Below are positions 52,211 to 61,579 of a stretch of 64,000 nucleotides of DNA, piece by piece. The notes below the pieces were generated by a model, which was not told the DNA's origin, did not search any database, and saw nothing but the letters and a program-made list of their open reading frames with translations. The stretch lies in the NCBI GenBank assembly GCA_028278625.1, contig JANQDY010000085.1, positions 40,273 through 104,272 of the forward strand. Reading direction: 5' to 3'. How positions within the stretch are numbered: the stretch's first letter is position 1; the number at the start of each line of letters is the position of its first letter. Both the position numbers and the translations under genes were made by a program. The stretch comes from Thermodesulfobacteriota bacterium. GTDB lineage: Bacteria > Desulfobacterota > DSM-4660 > Desulfatiglandales > Desulfatiglandaceae.

Positions 52211-53715
52211 ACCAACGCCTCCTTTGCCTTCCGGTAAGATCTGATTTCGCCATAAACGCTGTAACCGATGGACGCAGCGCAGAGCAGAATAATGATAATG
52301 TTCATGTATCCCGTGAAGAAATAGGAAAACACGCCCACATCCGTATCCGCAATCAGTTTCCCTTTGAGATAATTATCCTCGGCAATGGGGCCCAGAATAA
52401 TCCCCAGCACCACCGGCGCCGGCGAAAAACCGAATTTGCGACCGATGTACATGAGCGTCCCCAGGGAAAACATGACGATGACATCATCGAAACTGTTTTG
52501 AACGCTGTAGGTGCCGTAAACAGCCAGTATGGTGACGGCGGCAATCATGAACAGGTTGGGAACGCTCATGACCATGTAGGAATATCGTGACAGCAGGATA
52601 CCGAATATGCACATGGCGATCTGGGCCAGAACCAGACTGGCGATAAAGGTATAGGTAACCTCCGCGTTGTTCAGAAACAGATCCGGCCCGGGAAAGAGCC
52701 CGTGGATGAGTAGCCCTCCCAGCAAAACCGCCGCGGTTGGGCTGCCCGGAATGCTCAGGGTCAAAAGGGGAATCAGGCTGGGACCCACCATGGCATTGTT
52801 GGCGGATTCCGCCGCGGCAACCCCTTCCGGGTTTCCGGTGCCGAAGGATTCCGGTTTTCTGGAGAATTTCCTCGTTTGATCGTAGGCAATAAGACCTGCC
52901 ACCTGGCCCCCGGCACCCGGGATAACGCCGATCAGGGACCCGACCACCGATCCGATTCCCAGTGCCTTCACCATCTTGAGGTTCTCAACAATGGTCTTGA
53001 ACAGAACCCCTTTTTCCGGTTTGAAATCCGGCCGTTCCATCTTTTTGCCCAGCCCTTCCACCAGTGAGAATACCTGAGGGATGGCAAACAGGCCGATGAG
53101 GGCGGGCACAATGGCCACACCACCGGTCAACACGTCGTGGAATACGAATCGGGGGGAGCCCAAAAGTGGACTGTACCCGATGGTGCTGATCAAGAGCCCG
53201 AACATGCCGCCGAGCAGTCCTTTCAGGATGGAGCCGGAGGAAAGGCCCGCCATGACACTGATACCGAAAATGGCGATCCAGAACATCTCGGACGGTCCGA
53301 ATTTCATGGCGATCCTGGCCAGTGGCGGGGTAAACAAAACCATGATCACCATACCGATGAGGCCGCCCACCAAAGAGCTGATGAAACAGTAATAGAGCGC
53401 CGTTTGGGAGCGCCCCTGCTGGGCCATGGGGTGGCCGTCCAGAAGCGTCGCGATGTTGGCGGGGGCGCCTGGGATGTTGATGAGGATGGCGGAAATGGCG
53501 CCACCTGCCACCGTGGCCGTGTAGACCGCGCCAAGAAGGATCAGTCCCGTGGCGGGATCCATGTGAAATGTGAAGGGAACCAGCAGGGCCACGGCCATGG
53601 TCGGGCTAAGACCGGGAGTGGCCCCCAGAACGAGCCCCCCGATAACCCCCAGAACAAGTGTTAACAGGTTGGTAAAACTGAGCGCTTGTGGAAAATATTG
53701 CAAAAATTCTGACAT
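52207..53715 (-). CDS. TctA-family tripartite tricarboxylate transporter permease
   Basis: This 502-residue protein is predicted to have about twelve membrane helices and carries GATPGLSPTMAVALL, GAVYTATVAGGAISAILINIPG and IGVIPGAGGQVAGL, the Gly/Pro-rich TctA signatures. GTGNPEGVAAAESANNAMVG is also characteristic. It is the large permease for a carboxylate bound by TctC. GAGGTTTTCAT precedes the ATG. The preceding acyl-CoA ligase gene lies 233 nt upstream on the same strand, so co-regulation is plausible. Confidence 0.92.
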   Translation of the reverse strand: MSEFLQYFPQALSFTNLLTLVLGVIGGLVLGATPGLSPTMAVALLVPFTFHMDPATGLILLGAVYTATVAGGAISAILINIPGAPANIATLLDGHPMAQQGRSQTALYYCFISSLVGGLIGMVIMVLFTPPLARIAMKFGPSEMFWIAIFGISVMAGLSSGSILKGLLGGMFGLLISTIGYSPLLGSPRFVFHDVLTGGVAIVPALIGLFAIPQVFSLVEGLGKKMERPDFKPEKGVLFKTIVENLKMVKALGIGSVVGSLIGVIPGAGGQVAGLIAYDQTRKFSRKPESFGTGNPEGVAAAESANNAMVGPSLIPLLTLSIPGSPTAAVLLGGLLIHGLFPGPDLFLNNAEVTYTFIASLVLAQIAMCIFGILLSRYSYMVMSVPNLFMIAAVTILAVYGTYSVQNSFDDVIVMFSLGTLMYIGRKFGFSPAPVVLGIILGPIAEDNYLKGKLIADTDVGVFSYFFTGYMNIIIILLCAASIGYSVYGEIRSYRKAKEALV

Positions 53716-53948
53716 ATGAAAACCTCGTCTCTAAAAACCCATGGACCTGAAGCGGTTGCCCGCAAGATAGACCGAGCATTTTGAAACAGCAAAAGGCCCA
53801 AGGCCTATTTGCGAAAAAATACCCTCGCAAAATGCCTTACGCCTTTTACCGCATCGTTTACCGCCTCTGTTTACCATATGCATCCTGAAAAACAATCTCT
53901 ATGGGACATTGAAGTTCAGGACCAAACAGGACAACACCTGAAGGAGAA

Positions 53949-55481
53949 TCATTGGCTCTCCTCAAGTTTCTTAATCAAATCAGGCAATTTCAGACGCTGT
54001 ATTTTTCCAGAGGGTCCTTTCGGCAGTTCCTCCATCACTTTGATGGTCTTGGGGGTTTTGAATTTGCCCAAAAGTTTCAGGCAATGGTCCAGTAGTTCCT
54101 GTTCCGTCACGCTGGAACCGGGCTGTAGTGTTACGCAGGCCAGAATTTCCTCACCATAGGCATCATCCGGAATGCCCACCGCCGCCGCATCCAATATGTC
54201 GGCGTGCTGGTATAGGGCCTCATCAATCTCCTTGGGCGCGATGTTCTCTCCACCCTTGATAATAAGCTCTTTGATACGGCCCGTGACGAAGACGAACCCG
54301 TCTTCATCCATATAACCCAGATCTCCGGTATGAAGCCAGCCATCCGGTTCAATGGTACTCGCCGTAATATCGGGCGCCTTGTAATATTCTTTCATCACGT
54401 TGTCGCCCTTGATCATGATCTCGCCCTGCTCACCTCGCGGCAGTTCCTCGCCCTTTTCATTGATAATCTTGGCAGTGTTCCCCACGGCTTGCCCAGGCGA
54501 TCCGTATTTGCGCAACTTCGGATCCATGGGGTTCGAAAATACGGGTGCCGCCGTCTCCGTAAGGCCCATGGTCTCCACAATGGATATGCCGAATTTTTCT
54601 TCAAATGCGTGATGCAGCGACGGCGGCAGGGCTGAGGAAGCGGACCGGCCGAAACGGACCTGATCCACATTGTAATTCATCCCTTCCAGATCCGTGGCGC
54701 TACACAGATATGAAATCATGGTGGGCACCACGCTGAACCAAGTGCATCGGTATTCGGATATCAATTCCCAGAAATTGCTGGTGCTGAATTTGTTGGGAAT
54801 GACGACGCTGCCCCCGCTCACGAGCGGTGTCACGGACGTCACCACTTCACCATTAATGTGATAAAGAGGCAGTGAACAAAGCGCCCGATCATCGGGTGTC
54901 AGTTCATGGGCCAGGGTGGTGTATTCACCGCCGGCGACCATGTTCTTGTTGCACAATATCACCCCTTTCGGCACACCGGTGGTTCCTGAGGTGTACAACA
55001 GCAGGGCGTCATCCCCCTCTTCCACTTCCGGAAGTGATATGCCCGAAGCATCTTCATTTTCAGGAATAATGCTCTCCGCGTTATTATCAATCTCGATCAG
55101 TTTGATGTCCCGGTCCAATTTGGCCGCAGCGGCATTCACACGATCTTTCTGGTCTTCGCTAAAAAATACAACCTTGGCATCCGAATGTTCCAGCACATAC
55201 GCCAACTGGGAAGGTTGGGCCATCAAATTGAGGGGTGCTACCACGAACCCTCCATACATGGTTCCTTGAAATATTTTATTGGCTTGGTAGCCGTTTGCCA
55301 ACATGAAGGAGACCTTGTCCCCCTTTTTTAACCCCATCTTTGCCAGATATTTTGCAAACCGGATTGAGTCTTCCTTCAATTGGCCGTAGGAAAGACTCAA
55401 TGCAGGCTCAGGGGCTATCATATAGGTCTTATCCGGCTCATTCTTGGCCCGCTTATCGATAAAATACCTGATAGTCCGCAT
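53949..55481 (-). CDS. AMP-dependent acyl-CoA ligase
   Basis: This 510-residue adenylate-forming enzyme has the phosphate loop YTSGTTGVPKGVI, the adenine site ETMGLTETAAP, GDLGYMDEDGFVFVTGR and the C-terminal catalytic lysine motif GPSGKIQRLKL. It activates a carboxylic acid to its CoA thioester. The ATG at 55481 is chosen after AGGGGTAACGAG; an in-frame TTG lies at 55526. Its gene follows the three oxidoreductase subunits closely. The substrate is unknown, possibly the acid imported by the downstream tct transporter or a product of the 2-oxoacid oxidoreductase. Confidence 0.88.
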   Translation of the reverse strand: MRTIRYFIDKRAKNEPDKTYMIAPEPALSLSYGQLKEDSIRFAKYLAKMGLKKGDKVSFMLANGYQANKIFQGTMYGGFVVAPLNLMAQPSQLAYVLEHSDAKVVFFSEDQKDRVNAAAAKLDRDIKLIEIDNNAESIIPENEDASGISLPEVEEGDDALLLYTSGTTGVPKGVILCNKNMVAGGEYTTLAHELTPDDRALCSLPLYHINGEVVTSVTPLVSGGSVVIPNKFSTSNFWELISEYRCTWFSVVPTMISYLCSATDLEGMNYNVDQVRFGRSASSALPPSLHHAFEEKFGISIVETMGLTETAAPVFSNPMDPKLRKYGSPGQAVGNTAKIINEKGEELPRGEQGEIMIKGDNVMKEYYKAPDITASTIEPDGWLHTGDLGYMDEDGFVFVTGRIKELIIKGGENIAPKEIDEALYQHADILDAAAVGIPDDAYGEEILACVTLQPGSSVTEQELLDHCLKLLGKFKTPKTIKVMEELPKGPSGKIQRLKLPDLIKKLEESQ

Positions 55482-55534
55482 TAACTCGTTACCCCTTTCT
55501 TTAGACTGAGGGTTTCGCATTGACAACCGTTACA

Positions 55535-56068
55535 TCAGTTGCCGTAATCATACCCAATCTGGTAGGCCTGACGATTCCGGTCGTGGAACTTTGGAATTAC
55601 CATCAGGATGCTTTCCAAGACCACATCCTTTTCAAGGCCGTCAATCACCTTTGCCATATGGCCCAGTACCAGCGTGTTGGCAAAAAGCGGGTTGTTGAAA
55701 TGCTCCATGGATAGGTCCTTTGCCGGAAACGCTTTCTGGGTGCACGGAAGACTTTCGTCAATATCTTCCACGAACGCCGGGTCATAGATGATCAACCCGT
55801 CTTCGGGCACCGTGTCCTTGAACCGGTCATAGGCCCCTTTGGAAAGCGCTACAAAATAGTCCGGAGACTCACACATAGGGCTGTCGATAATATTCTTGGA
55901 CAGGACCACCTGACTTCTCACATAGCCGCCGCGCATTTCCGTACCGTGACTTTTGAGCATGGTCACGTGCAGATCCTGCTTGACCCCGGCTTCTCCTACA
56001 ATCTGCCCGAGTCTGACGACGCCCTGTCCGCCAAAACCGCTTGCCACAATTTCGATTCTGTTTTTCAT
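55535..56068 (-). CDS. 2-oxoacid:ferredoxin oxidoreductase, gamma subunit
   Basis: This 177-residue subunit begins IEIVASGFGGQGVVRLGQIVGEAG, the standard gamma-domain signature, and has HVTMLKSHGTEMRGGYVRSQVV. It completes the alpha-beta-gamma assembly that decarboxylates 2-oxoacids with CoA. Its ATG overlaps the beta-subunit stop by four bases, so the three are coupled. It lacks a ferredoxin domain; the separate FAD/Fe-S protein probably takes that role. Confidence 0.9.
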   Translation of the reverse strand: MKNRIEIVASGFGGQGVVRLGQIVGEAGVKQDLHVTMLKSHGTEMRGGYVRSQVVLSKNIIDSPMCESPDYFVALSKGAYDRFKDTVPEDGLIIYDPAFVEDIDESLPCTQKAFPAKDLSMEHFNNPLFANTLVLGHMAKVIDGLEKDVVLESILMVIPKFHDRNRQAYQIGYDYGN

Positions 56069-56913
56069 ATGCTTCCGGTCCTCCTGATCTTTTCGAGGGT
56101 CTCGTGCACAAATTCGGAAAACTCGGGCCTGGAGTTACTGGCATCATGCCATATGCCGGTGGCCCACACTGTGTCTTCCTTTTCCTGACCCAGGGGCGCC
56201 GCCTGTCGTTCAATCCACTTGTAGATATTGACCTGATTTCTGGAACCCAGTTCCCGGGATCCAAAATTGGTGGGACAGGGATATGGCATGTGAACCAGGG
56301 AAAAGCCCTTGTTTTCAATTGCCTTTTTGACTGTCTGAACCGCCCTGGCCCCATCCATGGCCACATGGCGGGCCAGGAAAGTGGCGCCGGCGCCTTTCAG
56401 GATGTGCATGACGTCCATGCCGTCACTCATGAGGTTGTGTTCAAACATTCCGTATGGGCTGCTGTCCGTGTGGCTCCCCTGGGGCGTGGTCCATCCGTAT
56501 TGACCACCGGTGGACTGGTATCCCAGGTTGTCATTGACGATGACGGTCATGTCCGCATTGGAGCGTGCCGCATGCACCAGATGCATGAGCCCGATGCCAA
56601 AGGCATCTCCGTCACCCACCGTGATGATGATCTTTTTCTCTGGCGGCAGCGCTATGCGCAATCCCCGGGCAATGGCGTATACCCTGCCGTGGGTCCCGGC
56701 AAACCCGTCCCCTTTCCAGGTGGCAAAGGTCTGGCGACCGGCACATCCGATGGAGGTTCCCCACACCACATCCGCCACTTCCAGATCCAGTTCGCTAATG
56801 GCCTGAACCAGAATCTTATGGTTCATTCCCAGGCCGCACCCGGAGCACGCCGTGCTGGGAATCTTCCTGGAACGCAAATACTTGGCCGTAATCTCGCTTG
56901 CTCTATATTCCAT
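56065..56913 (-). CDS. 2-oxoacid:ferredoxin oxidoreductase, beta (TPP) subunit
   Basis: This 282-residue subunit has the SACSGCGLG motif (written TACSGCGLG here), GTSIGCAGR, and the thiamine-diphosphate Mg motif GDGDAFGIGLMHL followed by VNDNLGYQSTGGQ. These mark it as the catalytic TPP-binding subunit. It lies immediately after the alpha subunit, with one base between the stop and the start. Specificity for pyruvate, 2-oxoglutarate or an aryl 2-oxoacid cannot be told. Confidence 0.92.
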   Translation of the reverse strand: MEYRASEITAKYLRSRKIPSTACSGCGLGMNHKILVQAISELDLEVADVVWGTSIGCAGRQTFATWKGDGFAGTHGRVYAIARGLRIALPPEKKIIITVGDGDAFGIGLMHLVHAARSNADMTVIVNDNLGYQSTGGQYGWTTPQGSHTDSSPYGMFEHNLMSDGMDVMHILKGAGATFLARHVAMDGARAVQTVKKAIENKGFSLVHMPYPCPTNFGSRELGSRNQVNIYKWIERQAAPLGQEKEDTVWATGIWHDASNSRPEFSEFVHETLEKIRRTGSI

Positions 56914-58089
56914 CTACCATTCCTCCAGTACCCAACCTTTTCGGCTAAGGGGCTCATCTTTAAGAAGTTTTTCAAAGGTTTCAATCAGATCCGGTGTTGT
57001 TGGCAGATCACCGCAAGTCCCCAGGAAATTGATCTGGGAATCTTTGGGGGCGGCCCGTTTCACTTCTCGAACCAATTGACCGTCCCAGTTGAGCTCCACT
57101 GACAGATATTTCGTTTTTCGGTCGAAATGTTCATCGGGAAAGGGCCAGATGTTAATGAGACGAAGGGAACCGACCTTCAAACCCATGCCCCGGGCTTTTT
57201 CCACGGCCGTGTTCACCACCCGCGAAGGACTGCCGTAAGATACCACCACCAGATCCGGATCATCATCCATGAATTTCTTCTCGTAATGATGGCTGAAGAG
57301 ATCCCGATTGTTGCGCACCTTATAGATCAGCCGGTAGGCGTGCTTGTGATGGGCCTCCACCTCTTCGATGTCATATCCTTCTTCGGTGGGGGTCCAGTCG
57401 GAGCAAAGGGCTCCGGTGTTGTGGCCCAGCACTACCGGAGGGATATCCAATGCATCGGATGCCGGGTAAAATTCGGGCCCCTCACAGATCTTTCGGGGCC
57501 AGGTGCGAAAGCCCATCTCTTTCATTTCATCGTCATTTTCAGGGACGCTGATATCTTCGAATCCATCGGTGATCAACTGGTCCGCCAGCACCGATACGGG
57601 CATACGGAACCGCTCGGACAGGTAGAAGGCTTCTACGGTCATTGCCATGCATTCCTGTGCCGTGTTGGGCGCCAGGCAGATGGCCTCAAAGTTCCCCCCC
57701 TGGGTGGGGTACCGCATGAGATAGAACTCTCCCTGACCGGGAGCACCGGTAATACCGCTGACCGGCCCAACCCGCCCTGAATTGAGCACCACCACAGGGG
57801 TCTCACAGCCCAGTGCCCATCCGTAGGGATCCGCATATAGAATAAATCCGGGACCTGATGTGGCCGTCATGGCTTTCATGCCACCCAGTGCCGCGCCGAT
57901 GCACATGTGCATGGCCGCGCATTCATCCTCGGCCTGAAGGTATACGCCGTTCACCTGGGGCAATCTTTGACTCATGGCTTCAGCCAGTTCCGTGGCCGGC
58001 GTGATGGGATAGCCTGAGAAGAACCGGCATCCCGCCAGTATGGCCCCTTCGGTAATCGCGAAGTTTCCTGTTTCCAAATACCTTTTCAT
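56914..58089 (-). CDS. 2-oxoacid:ferredoxin oxidoreductase, alpha subunit
   Basis: This 391-residue subunit shows the pyrimidine-binding alpha domain: EGAILAGCRFFSGYPITPATEL and SGPGFILYADPYGWALG, then the CoA-side domain II with VVVSYGSPSRVVNTAVEKAR. The close spacing (one base to beta) and the order alpha-beta-gamma are typical of 2-oxoglutarate-type oxidoreductases. It acts in the cytoplasm, coupling oxidative decarboxylation to low-potential electron transfer. Confidence 0.92.
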   Translation of the reverse strand: MKRYLETGNFAITEGAILAGCRFFSGYPITPATELAEAMSQRLPQVNGVYLQAEDECAAMHMCIGAALGGMKAMTATSGPGFILYADPYGWALGCETPVVVLNSGRVGPVSGITGAPGQGEFYLMRYPTQGGNFEAICLAPNTAQECMAMTVEAFYLSERFRMPVSVLADQLITDGFEDISVPENDDEMKEMGFRTWPRKICEGPEFYPASDALDIPPVVLGHNTGALCSDWTPTEEGYDIEEVEAHHKHAYRLIYKVRNNRDLFSHHYEKKFMDDDPDLVVVSYGSPSRVVNTAVEKARGMGLKVGSLRLINIWPFPDEHFDRKTKYLSVELNWDGQLVREVKRAAPKDSQINFLGTCGDLPTTPDLIETFEKLLKDEPLSRKGWVLEEW

Positions 58090-58109
58090 ATGATTAACCT
58101 CCCTCTGGT

Positions 58110-59753
58110 TCAGGCTTTCACTTCAACAACATCGATGGCAAAGTCAGGGCAGGAGAAATAGCACTTGAAGCATCCGACGCACCAGTCCGAAGACTTGACC
58201 TCAGCCGGCCTGTACCCTTTGGTGTTGAAAATACTGGCAGGACCAAATGTATCGACCCCGCATGCCTCGACGCAGTATCCACACTCTTTGCAGCTCTCCA
58301 TATTTAAAATGACTTCGAACTTACGGGCATCGCAATTGAGGCAACGGCCCGCTTCGGCGGCGATGGCCTCATCGGTAAGCCCCTTTTCCACCTGGTCAAA
58401 GCCCTCGAGACGTTCCCATGACTTCAGAATACCCATTTCATTTCTGGGTTTCACCTCCATGAAAAATGGCGGCAGGGTGATTTCGTTTTCAGGCGTTGCC
58501 AGCACTTCCTGGATATTGCCGTCGCCGCCCAGATAGGCATCCATGGCTTCCGCGGCGCTTCGGCCCTGTGCAATGGCGCCGATGATGGAATCGGGGCCAC
58601 TCACCGCATCCCCGCCGGCAAACACGGCGGCATCTCCGGTGACCTGGGTTTCGGATACACCGATGCGTCCCTTATCCGTGTTGATGCCGATCTCTCCTTC
58701 CAGAAAGTCTAAATCAGCGGTCTGCCCCACCGCCAGAATAATGGACGATGCATCTGCCTTTTCGGTGGTCTCTGCATCAAATTCGGGCGCAAAGTTACCT
58801 TCCCCATCAAATACCGATGTGCATTTCTGAAATTTAAGGCCCGCGGCAGCGGACTCTCCCAGCACTTCCACGGGACCCCATCCGTTATGGATGACCACGC
58901 CTTCCTCCTCGGCCCGGGCAATTTCCCAAGCATGGGCCGGCATTTCCTCTCTGGACTCCAGGCAGTACAATCCCACGTTTTTGGCACCCAGACGACTTGC
59001 GGTGAGTGCCACATCGATGGCCACATTGCCGCCGCCCACAACGACCACATCACCTTTCAGATCGAAGGTTTCACCCAATACCACGTCTTTCAAGAAATCC
59101 CAGCCCCAGAGAACCCTTTCTTTGTCGGACCCCTCTAAAGGAATGTGGGTGCTGCCATTGGCGCCTGAGCCCAGAAAAATGGCATCAAAACCCTTCTTGA
59201 GGTCACCCATGGTAACATCTTTTCCAATGACCGTTTCCCCTTTGAAGGTAACACCCTGCTCCAAAATATCGTCGATGTCCTTGTCTAGGCGTTCCTGAGG
59301 GAGGCGATAGTCGGGAATGCCGTATCGCATGGCACCCCCCGCTTTGGGAAAGGCATCAAACAGGGTTACTTCGTGGCCTTTTCCGGCCAGATAATAGGCA
59401 ACCGTCAAGCCGGCGGGTCCGGCGCCCACAACGGCAGCCTTTTTGCCGGTTTTTGCGGCTGTTTTCCTGGCGCTTTTCCATGCATCACCGCCTTTGTCCA
59501 CCGCCGCGCGTTTGATGGCGCGAATGGCAATGGGATCCCCGAACTGCTTGTAAGCGCAGACTTCTTCGCAAGGGGCGAAGCATGCATCAGCGCATACCGT
59601 CGGCAATGGGAGCTTCTCCCTCAATACGCCAACGGCTTCATCGTACCGGCCGTCTTTTACGGCGCGAATATACCGCGGCACATCTACGCCTGCCGGGCAT
59701 GCGTCGGTACAACGGGGAACAATAAACTCACTCCGAACATATTTTCCGTCCAT
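58110..59753 (-). CDS. GltD-like FAD-dependent oxidoreductase with 4Fe-4S domains
   Basis: This 547-residue protein has an N-terminal Cys-rich Fe-S domain (CTDACPAGVDVPRYI, then CADACFAPCEEVC), an FAD domain at AVVGAGPAGLTVAYYLAGKG and a second nucleotide domain at VVVVGGGNVAIDVALTASRLG. The C-terminus has a ferredoxin-type pair, CKECGYCVEACGVD and CVGCFKCYFSCPD. The arrangement suggests electron transfer between NAD(P)H and the 2-oxoacid oxidoreductase. The ATG at 59753 follows GAGGAGGGAAATTTCATT. It is the first gene behind the sigma-54 promoter. Confidence 0.9.
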   Translation of the reverse strand: MDGKYVRSEFIVPRCTDACPAGVDVPRYIRAVKDGRYDEAVGVLREKLPLPTVCADACFAPCEEVCAYKQFGDPIAIRAIKRAAVDKGGDAWKSARKTAAKTGKKAAVVGAGPAGLTVAYYLAGKGHEVTLFDAFPKAGGAMRYGIPDYRLPQERLDKDIDDILEQGVTFKGETVIGKDVTMGDLKKGFDAIFLGSGANGSTHIPLEGSDKERVLWGWDFLKDVVLGETFDLKGDVVVVGGGNVAIDVALTASRLGAKNVGLYCLESREEMPAHAWEIARAEEEGVVIHNGWGPVEVLGESAAAGLKFQKCTSVFDGEGNFAPEFDAETTEKADASSIILAVGQTADLDFLEGEIGINTDKGRIGVSETQVTGDAAVFAGGDAVSGPDSIIGAIAQGRSAAEAMDAYLGGDGNIQEVLATPENEITLPPFFMEVKPRNEMGILKSWERLEGFDQVEKGLTDEAIAAEAGRCLNCDARKFEVILNMESCKECGYCVEACGVDTFGPASIFNTKGYRPAEVKSSDWCVGCFKCYFSCPDFAIDVVEVKA

Positions 59754-59878
59754 AATGAAATTTCCCTCCTCGAAATTAAACACTGTTGACCATCTCTATT
59801 CACCAGATATCTCCCGCCGCCAACACCATGACGGGAAATGGATTGTCCCTTTTATGTGAATTTACAGTACAAATCTTT

Positions 59879-59894
59879 AGCAATACTGGTGCCA
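59879..59894 (-). promoter_or_regulatory. Sigma-54 (-24/-12) promoter
   Basis: On the minus strand TGGCAC (59894-59889), five bases, then TTGCT (59883-59879) match the sigma-54 consensus, with the expected 5-bp gap. It lies about 125 nt before the FAD/Fe-S oxidoreductase start and is served by the sigma-54 activator encoded just upstream. Confidence 0.85.
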
Positions 59895-60035
59895 AGAACC
59901 TTCAATCCGAACTCGCCATGGCCATTCGTTGGACTATCACACTGAAAATACTATAAAATTATTACAAAAGATAATTCTTGGACATGAATGCATGTCCCTA
60001 AAAAGAAAGGTTCAGTTGCAGACAAAATGTACGGA

Positions 60036-60063
60036 TTTCCGGACACGTCCGATTTTCCGGACA
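60036..60063. promoter_or_regulatory. Tandem TTTCCGGACA repeats, likely enhancer site
   Basis: TTTCCGGACA occurs at 60036-60045 and 60054-60063, 18 bp apart, each containing the palindrome TCCGGA. They lie about 150 bp upstream of the sigma-54 promoter (in its transcription sense), the usual distance for an activator-binding enhancer. The remaining bases of 59784-60102 hold no other call. Confidence 0.6.
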
Positions 60064-60102
60064 GTTTCGACGGAAGAGAAAAGGGTATCCTTTAAAAAAA
60101 GA

Positions 60103-61539
60103 CTACAGTTCGTGGACCCGGCATTTTTCGTACAGGGTGGAACGGGAAATGCCGAGCAATTTGGCGGTTTTGGTCATATTGCCCCGACTGAGGCGCAAAG
60201 CCTGGGACAACACCTTCTTTTCGTAGCGTTTCAGTTCGGATGAAAGGGACCCGATATCATCAGGGGAAGGATCAGATCCCTCTGACTGAAACCGAACGAT
60301 TTCCATGGGCAGATGTTCCACATCAAAATGATGATCCTCAATGAGGCTGACGGCACGCATGACCACATTCCTCAATTCCCGAACATTGCCCGGCCAGGAA
60401 TACCCCTTAAGCATCCGTAAAACGGCATCTGATACCTGTAATTGCGCATTTCCGGAGGACTTTAGAAAGAAATGCACCAGTGCCGGAATGTCGTCGGTTC
60501 TTTCCGAAAGGGCGGGGATTTCAATGGTCAGGGTATTGAGCCGATAGAAGACATCTTCGCGGAATTCATTTCGGTGAATCATTTCGCGAAGCCCCTTGTT
60601 GGTGGCGGCCACCAGCCTGAAATCCACTGAACTGGCTTTTACACCGCCGACCCGTTCGATCTTCTTTGTTTCCAGCACGCGAAGCAGCTTGGCCTGGGCA
60701 TTCAGAGGCAGATCACCGATTTCATCCAGAAAGAGGGTACCGCCATGTGCCATCTCTATCTTGCCGGATTTACCCCCTTTTTTTGCGCCTGTAAATGCAC
60801 CGGGGGCATATCCGAACAGCTCTGACTCCAGGAGTTCTCTGGGAATGGCCGCGCAATTGACACACACAAAGGGACGGTTTTTTCTGCCGCTGGCCCGGTG
60901 AACCGCATGGGCGAACAATTCCTTTCCCGTCCCCGTGGCACCCAGAATCAATACGGGAGAATCGGTCCTGGCATATTTTTCGGCGGTCTTTTTGGCTTCC
61001 ACCAAACGACTGTTGGCACCGACGATGGAGTCAAAGGAATAGGTGGCCGAAAGGATGCTATCCAGTCCCTGCTTATAGTAATTAACCTCTTTTTCCAAGA
61101 GGTTAAGGCGGGTCATGACGTCATTGATTTCGGTGAAATCACGGAAGGAGGTTTGCAGGACCACACCAATGGTTTCGCCGTTCCGTTCCACGGGAACCCG
61201 GTTTACCAAAAGGGCCAGATTGGTGCGCAAACTGCATTTCTTTCCCAATTCGGCCTGACCCGTCTCAATGACCACCGGCAGACGGGATGCGGGAAAATAC
61301 TCTCTGATGTGTTTTCCGATGGCTTTGTTGCGGTCCGTTTTCAGCAAACTGGCATAGAAACGGTTCATAAAAAGGATTTTGGAGTCTTTGTCACAGAAAA
61401 TGATGCCTGAATAAACGCGATCCAGAATATGCTTGAAGGCCTCCACCAACGACACCATATCCAGGGGCAATTGGACGGGTGCGATGGTTTCCCCGTCGTA
61501 GTGGGCCTCTGATTTCAGGGAAGGTTCTTCTGGATTCAT
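60103..61539 (-). CDS. Sigma-54-dependent transcriptional activator with PAS domain
   Basis: This 478-residue protein has an N-terminal PAS-like sensory domain (about 35-150, with GIIFCDKDSKILFMN), a central AAA+ domain (about 175-400) and a C-terminal Fis-type helix-turn-helix. The AAA+ part shows GATGTGKELFAHAVH (Walker A), GAFTGA for sigma-54 contact, and GGTLFLDEIGDLP (Walker B). It probably binds the tandem repeats at 60036-60063 and activates the sigma-54 promoter in response to a small ligand. The ATG at 61539 avoids the neighbouring gene and follows GGGAGCAAATGGT. Confidence 0.92.
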   Translation of the reverse strand: MNPEEPSLKSEAHYDGETIAPVQLPLDMVSLVEAFKHILDRVYSGIIFCDKDSKILFMNRFYASLLKTDRNKAIGKHIREYFPASRLPVVIETGQAELGKKCSLRTNLALLVNRVPVERNGETIGVVLQTSFRDFTEINDVMTRLNLLEKEVNYYKQGLDSILSATYSFDSIVGANSRLVEAKKTAEKYARTDSPVLILGATGTGKELFAHAVHRASGRKNRPFVCVNCAAIPRELLESELFGYAPGAFTGAKKGGKSGKIEMAHGGTLFLDEIGDLPLNAQAKLLRVLETKKIERVGGVKASSVDFRLVAATNKGLREMIHRNEFREDVFYRLNTLTIEIPALSERTDDIPALVHFFLKSSGNAQLQVSDAVLRMLKGYSWPGNVRELRNVVMRAVSLIEDHHFDVEHLPMEIVRFQSEGSDPSPDDIGSLSSELKRYEKKVLSQALRLSRGNMTKTAKLLGISRSTLYEKCRVHEL

Positions 61540-61579
61540 ACCATTTGCTCCCAGTTGGGATGGGACCTTCGAAAGAACA

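Noticed and set aside
53795..53815. Small AGGCCCAAGGCCT palindrome before the acyl-CoA ligase end
   Set aside because: The stem is only 5 bp with a 3-nt loop, too weak to call as a terminator.
56041..57102. Plus-strand reading frame of 353 codons opposite the oxidoreductase subunits
   Set aside because: It overlaps the well-conserved alpha, beta and gamma genes on the other strand and shows no domain.
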